Shown here piece after piece: positions 56,239-59,908 of a stretch of DNA of 59,908 nt; position 1 is the first letter of the stretch, and every line of letters starts with the position of its first letter. Source of the DNA: Deltaproteobacteria bacterium (lineage in GTDB: Bacteria; Desulfobacterota; GWC2-55-46); contig JACRNO010000006.1 in assembly GCA_016234855.1 (NCBI GenBank), positions 1 to 59,908 of the forward strand, read 5' to 3'. A model generated the notes under the pieces. The model worked only from the letters and a program-made list of their open reading frames with translations. It made no database searches and was not told the origin of the DNA. The position numbers and the translations under genes are program-made.

Positions 56239-56610
56239 TTATACGGCCCTGCCAGCGACAAAGCCCAGGGCAATAAAGATTATGCCGGTGATATTCTGCA
56301 GGGCAATGTTGCCAAAGGCGTATAGCCACTGAGACTCGCGCATCAGGCTCGCCGTCTCGAACATATAGCTCGAAAAGGTCGTAAACGCGCCCATGAACCC
56401 CGATAGTATGACAATGCGGGCAAGCGGGCCTATGAGCATGCGCTCCTCTGCCGCGGACCATACCGCCCCGAAGAGGAAACACCCTGCCATGTTCACGGCG
56501 AAGGTGCCCCACGGGAACGCGCCTCCGGCGGAGTTCTGCACGTAACCAGCAAGCCACCAGCGCGCCAGAGTGCCCAACGCGCCTGCAAGGGCAATTAATA
56601 TTATTTTCAT
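56239..56610 (-). CDS. crcB: Fluoride ion channel CrcB/Fluc
   Basis: GALGTLARWWLAGYVQ, FPWGTFAVNMAGCFLFG, GFMGAFTTFSSYMFET. Confidence 0.95.
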   Translation of the reverse strand: MKIILIALAGALGTLARWWLAGYVQNSAGGAFPWGTFAVNMAGCFLFGAVWSAAEERMLIGPLARIVILSGFMGAFTTFSSYMFETASLMRESQWLYAFGNIALQNITGIIFIALGFVAGRAV

Positions 56611-56724
56611 ATCTGCCCCCCTTATTTAGCAAAATGAAAATTCGGCAAACGCTTTTTATTCCCTGTAGGGGCGAAGCAGGCTTCATCTGCATCGACCGCC
56701 TTAACGTCCCCTCTCCCTGCCCTC

Positions 56725-56776
56725 GTGTGCGCTAACGAACGTTATGTCTTTGGCGCAACATCATGTCGTTAGCGCC
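56725..56776 (-). repeat. 29-bp GCGC-hairpin repeat, locus B, inside a CCCTCTCC...GGGAGAGGG palindrome
   Basis: gtgtgcgctaacgaacgttatgtctttggcgcaacatcatgtcgttagcgcc between cccctctccctgccctc and tcccacaaggggagaggg. Confidence 0.75.
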
Positions 56777-56934
56777 TCCCACAAGGGGAGAGGGGCAATC
56801 TCCCCTCCCTTTATGGGAGGGGAGTGTGAAATGTTGGCGTCCCATACCGCCCATTCGGCCTATGCTTTCACACGCATACTGCCCTTTGCAACGCCCCCTC
56901 TCCCTGCCCTTTGCCTCGAATCGCGTCCGCGCCC

Positions 56935-57100
56935 CGCGGACAGGCTCTTCAAAGCTCACAACGCGCCGTCTGGTTACGCCGAAGACGTTGAAAAACTCGT
57001 TCCAGAAAGTCTGGGCCTCGGCGCGCTCGGCGCGCGCCCCCTCCCACTCGCGCGAAAAAGCGAGCGCCCGGTCCTTGATTTCGTTTAATGATAATGGCAT
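56935..57100 (-). pseudogene. N-terminal remnant of an MmeI/type IIL-like restriction-modification or class I DNA methyltransferase
   Basis: MPLSLNEIKDRALAFSREWEGARAERAEAQTFWNEFFNVFGVTRRRVVSFEEPV resembles the N-terminus of this large-enzyme family, then degenerates into repeat sequence. Confidence 0.6.
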
Positions 57101-57410
57101 GTATGGTATTTGCCTTTAATTATACTATTAATTATGTCCACTTCTCCTGTGCATCTTATAAAACAAAACCGCTCGAAGCAAACCTTTTCGCTCTCGTTCC
57201 CAAGCTGAAGCTTGGGAGCGAGAGGTTGCCGGAAGCGGCACAGGCACTTTTCTGTGCCGTCAGGAGTTTCCTCCTGACGGCGTAAACCTCATAGCCGGCA
57301 GGAGGAAACTCCTGCCGACACTACAATCCTTCCCAAGACCTTCTATTGACTACCCCGCGCCAATAGTGTTAAATTTCATATCATGAACGTTGCTAAAAGG
57401 GGGCGCCCAA

Positions 57411-58115
57411 TTGGACGCTAGTATCGTCAACACAACGCCGGGCATCTGGGAGATGATAGCCGGGGCCGGGGGCATGGTCAAATTCGTGCTCTTCATCCTT
57501 TTTCTCTTCTCGGTGGTCTCGTGGGCTATCATAGTATATAAGATACGGCTCCTGCGCAGGATGGAGCGGGAGACCGCGGCCTTCTACGACCTCTTCTGGA
57601 AGAATCGCCAATTCGCTCAAATATACTCGTCTACGAAGAATTACGATAAGACGCCGCTGGCCGCGATATTCAAGGCCGTCTACTCCGAGATAACCAGCAC
57701 CGTGAAGACGGGCGGCAACGATGCGGGCGCGCCCAGCCTTCAGAAAGACGATATCGACAGGCTAAACAGGGTGCTCAGGAAGGCCGTCGCAACCGAGTCG
57801 GCGCGGCTCGAGCACGCCGTCGGCTTTCTGGCCACCACCGGAAACACAGCGCCTTTCATCGGCCTATTCGGCACGGTCTGGGGCATCATGACCTCATTTC
57901 AAAGCATTGGCGCCAGAGGCGCGGCCAACCTTGCGATAGTGGCCCCGGGCATCTCCGAGGCCCTCGTGGCCACGGCCATGGGGCTTGCCGCCGCCATACC
58001 GGCCGTGGTCGGATACAACCATATCGTATCGAGGATAAACCGCTTGAACGTCGAGATGGACAACTTCTCGGCCGACCTGCTCAATATCATCGAGCGGCAG
58101 ATACCGAGACAATAA
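57411..58115 (+). CDS. tolQ: TolQ (MotA/TolQ/ExbB proton channel family)
   Basis: Three TMs; HAVGFLATTGNTAPFIGLFGTVWGIMTSFQSIGARGAANLAIVAPGISEALVATAMGLAAAIPAVVGYNHI. Confidence 0.95.
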   Translation: MDASIVNTTPGIWEMIAGAGGMVKFVLFILFLFSVVSWAIIVYKIRLLRRMERETAAFYDLFWKNRQFAQIYSSTKNYDKTPLAAIFKAVYSEITSTVKTGGNDAGAPSLQKDDIDRLNRVLRKAVATESARLEHAVGFLATTGNTAPFIGLFGTVWGIMTSFQSIGARGAANLAIVAPGISEALVATAMGLAAAIPAVVGYNHIVSRINRLNVEMDNFSADLLNIIERQIPRQ

Positions 58116-58174
58116 ACCAGTTTATTGCCCTCCGGCCTTCCGCCGGAAAGACGCAATACGGAAGGACGGCTATA

Positions 58175-58597
58175 TTGCAGACCTCCGACACCCGCAGACA
58201 GACATCCAGAAGACAGATGAGCCAAATAAACGTCACGCCGCTCGTGGACGTTATGCTGGTACTTCTGATTATCTTCATGATATCGGCCCCCATGATGCAG
58301 GAGGGCATCGACGTAAGACTGCCTCGCGTGGCGGCGAGCGCCGTAACCCGCGAGGAAGAACCTCTTGTCGTAACCATCACCGCGAACGGGACGGTATATA
58401 TCGGTTCCAGACGCATGATGCAGACCGGCGTGAAGACCGCCCTTGAAAAGGCACACAAGGCCAATCCCGGAGGCACGGTGCTGCTGAAAGCCGACGAGAC
58501 CGTGCCTTACGGCCGCGTCATGGAGGCCATGAGCACGGTGCGCAAGGCCGGTTTTGAAAAGATAGGCATGCTCACCGAGCCAGTGGAGGAGAGATAG
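58175..58597 (+). CDS. tolR: TolR (ExbD/TolR family)
   Basis: MSQINVTPLVDVMLVLLIIFMISAPMMQEGIDVRLP; KADETVPYGRVMEAMSTVRKAGFEKIGMLTEP. Confidence 0.95.
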   Translation: MQTSDTRRQTSRRQMSQINVTPLVDVMLVLLIIFMISAPMMQEGIDVRLPRVAASAVTREEEPLVVTITANGTVYIGSRRMMQTGVKTALEKAHKANPGGTVLLKADETVPYGRVMEAMSTVRKAGFEKIGMLTEPVEER

Positions 58598-59515
58598 ATG
58601 CAGGCCGGGTTGCGCGATCCGGGCGGCCTTACAAAAGCCCTTGGCGTCTCCATCATCGCTCACATAGCAATCATAGCGGCCGTAGCAGTCCTGCACAGGC
58701 CGGATAACCGCCGCTTCATCACCCCGGTCTATACCATGGTCAGCATCGTTGAACCGGCCCGCACTGGCGGTGTGCCCGCGTCCCCGGCCGCAACAGCCGC
58801 GCCATTGCCTGTAAAGACCGCCGTTGAAAGGCCGCAAACCAAACCAAAAACGCATGAACAGGCCGCCAGACCGCAAAAATCAAAGACGGCGGCAAAGGCA
58901 ATTGTAAAGAACACTCCTCCATCAAAGGCCGCGAAGATAAAGGCCCCTGCGGCTCAAAAGGCGGACGTTGACCTTGCGCTCAAGAAGATCAAGGAAAATG
59001 TCAAAAAGAAGGCCGACGAGAGCCTCGTAGCCTCGCGCATCGAAGACATCAAAAAAGGGCGCGAGGGCGAGGCGGCACAGAAGACGTCGGCGGCAGTGGA
59101 GGATATCCGAAAGCGCATCGCCACGGGCGAGACCCGGCCCGGTCCGGTGAATGAGACCGGCGGCGCGGGAACCCAGGGTACGAGCCCAGTCGTCGCAGGC
59201 AACGGCCCGAACGCCTCACGCGAGGCGCTTGAGACCCGCTACCACGCCTACTACGCCCTCATACGCGACAACGTCCAGGAGAACTGGCGCTATCCGTACA
59301 AGGACGACAAGGTAATGATAATCGTCTCCGTAAAGATTTTCAAGGACGGCAGGCTCATCTCCTCGGAGATAGAAAAATCATCCGGCAACGCGCTCTTTGA
59401 CGAATCGCTCCTGAGCGCGATAAAGAAGGCCTCGCCCTTCGCCCCGCTGCCGCAGGGCTTTCCCAACGACTACCTTGAGGCTGAGTTGAGGTTCTGCCCC
59501 GGATGCGCCCAATAG
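58598..59515 (+). CDS. TolA/TonB C-terminal domain energy transducer
   Basis: N-terminal TM, Lys/Ala/Pro-rich linker, TonB-type C-terminus VQENWRYPYKDDKVMIIVSVKIFKDGRLISSEIEKSSGNALFDESLLSAIKKASPFAPLP. Confidence 0.9.
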   Translation: MQAGLRDPGGLTKALGVSIIAHIAIIAAVAVLHRPDNRRFITPVYTMVSIVEPARTGGVPASPAATAAPLPVKTAVERPQTKPKTHEQAARPQKSKTAAKAIVKNTPPSKAAKIKAPAAQKADVDLALKKIKENVKKKADESLVASRIEDIKKGREGEAAQKTSAAVEDIRKRIATGETRPGPVNETGGAGTQGTSPVVAGNGPNASREALETRYHAYYALIRDNVQENWRYPYKDDKVMIIVSVKIFKDGRLISSEIEKSSGNALFDESLLSAIKKASPFAPLPQGFPNDYLEAELRFCPGCAQ

Positions 59516-59545
59516 TTACGGGAGCTTGCTTCCCCCTTTGTAAAA

Positions 59546-59661
59546 GGCGCCAAATAGATAACGATAGCGCACAAGGCGCCAAATAGATAACGATAGCGCA
59601 CAAGGCGCCAAATAGATAACGATAGCGCACAAGGCGCCAAATACATAATGTTGGCGCACAA
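59546..59661 (+). repeat. 29-bp GCGC-hairpin repeat array, locus C: 4 tandem units (59546, 59575, 59604, 59633)
   Basis: ggcgccaaatagataacgatagcgcacaa x3 identical plus ggcgccaaatacataatgttggcgcacaa; flanked by tccccctttgtaaaa and ggggggcaccc. Confidence 0.97.
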
Positions 59662-59789
59662 GGGGGGCACCCGCGCCAAGTGGCGTGGGTCGCGGGGATT
59701 TTTTATATGGGTCTTCTACAATTTTTCTTCAGCCTCTTGAAGTCGCACCACCTTTTTCAAAGCCCCCCTCGCCCCCCCTTTTTCTAAGG

Positions 59790-59908
59790 GTCTTAGGAAG
59801 CAAACCATATTAAGAAATGTGGTAAGCTTCCGATATGCAAAGGAAAAACAGGTATTACAAACGTTCAAGAATCACAGAGGCCAAATTCAGGGCGATAGTT
59901 CGTTGTTT
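59790..59908 (+). mobile_element. Left end of an IS1595-like (ISXO2-type) insertion sequence, truncated by window edge
   Basis: Partial CDS from 59835: MQRKNRYYKRSRITEAKFRAIVRCF, characteristic of ISXO2-type transposase N-termini; element boundary approximate. Confidence 0.65.

Noticed and set aside
56611-56760. Fluoride riboswitch upstream of crcB
   Set aside because: No crcB-motif core recognisable on the minus strand; mostly repeat-like sequence.
59546-59661. Short CRISPR array
   Set aside because: Units are 29 bp but strictly tandem with no spacers, and no cas genes are nearby.

Overview
The left ~40 kb is almost entirely minus strand. It reads from a type II secretion (gsp) cluster (gspE-F-G-H-I-J-K-L-M-C-D) into a block of secreted or surface proteins: PBP4-type peptidase, beta-propeller protein, tandem rhodanese, dockerin-like protein, cohesin/PASTA/Ig-like protein, Gly-rich protein, and a giant LamG/Ig/FN3/RHS protein. 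Between gspD and the surface-protein block lies a candidate GEMM-I (c-di-GMP/cGAMP class) riboswitch followed by a perfect 15-bp intrinsic terminator. The giant RHS protein is split by an exact 70-bp tandem duplication; removing one copy restores a single open frame. It ends in an AT-richer variable tip, a small 2-TM ORF and an orphan RHS fragment. The right ~20 kb is mixed housekeeping: tRNA-Asp, tRNA-Val, tRNA-Cys, cyclophilins, a decayed aldehyde dehydrogenase, a class-III aminotransferase, a PAP2-glycosyltransferase fusion, hemC-hemA-ccsA, siroheme synthase, DUF190-crcB, tolQ-tolR-tolA/tonB and the start of an IS1595-like transposase. Its intergenic regions carry nested palindromic repeats. 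One is an apparently uncharacterised 29-bp hairpin-containing unit found inserted inside other GC-rich palindromes at three loci. All homology calls come from reading the sequence; no database search was run.
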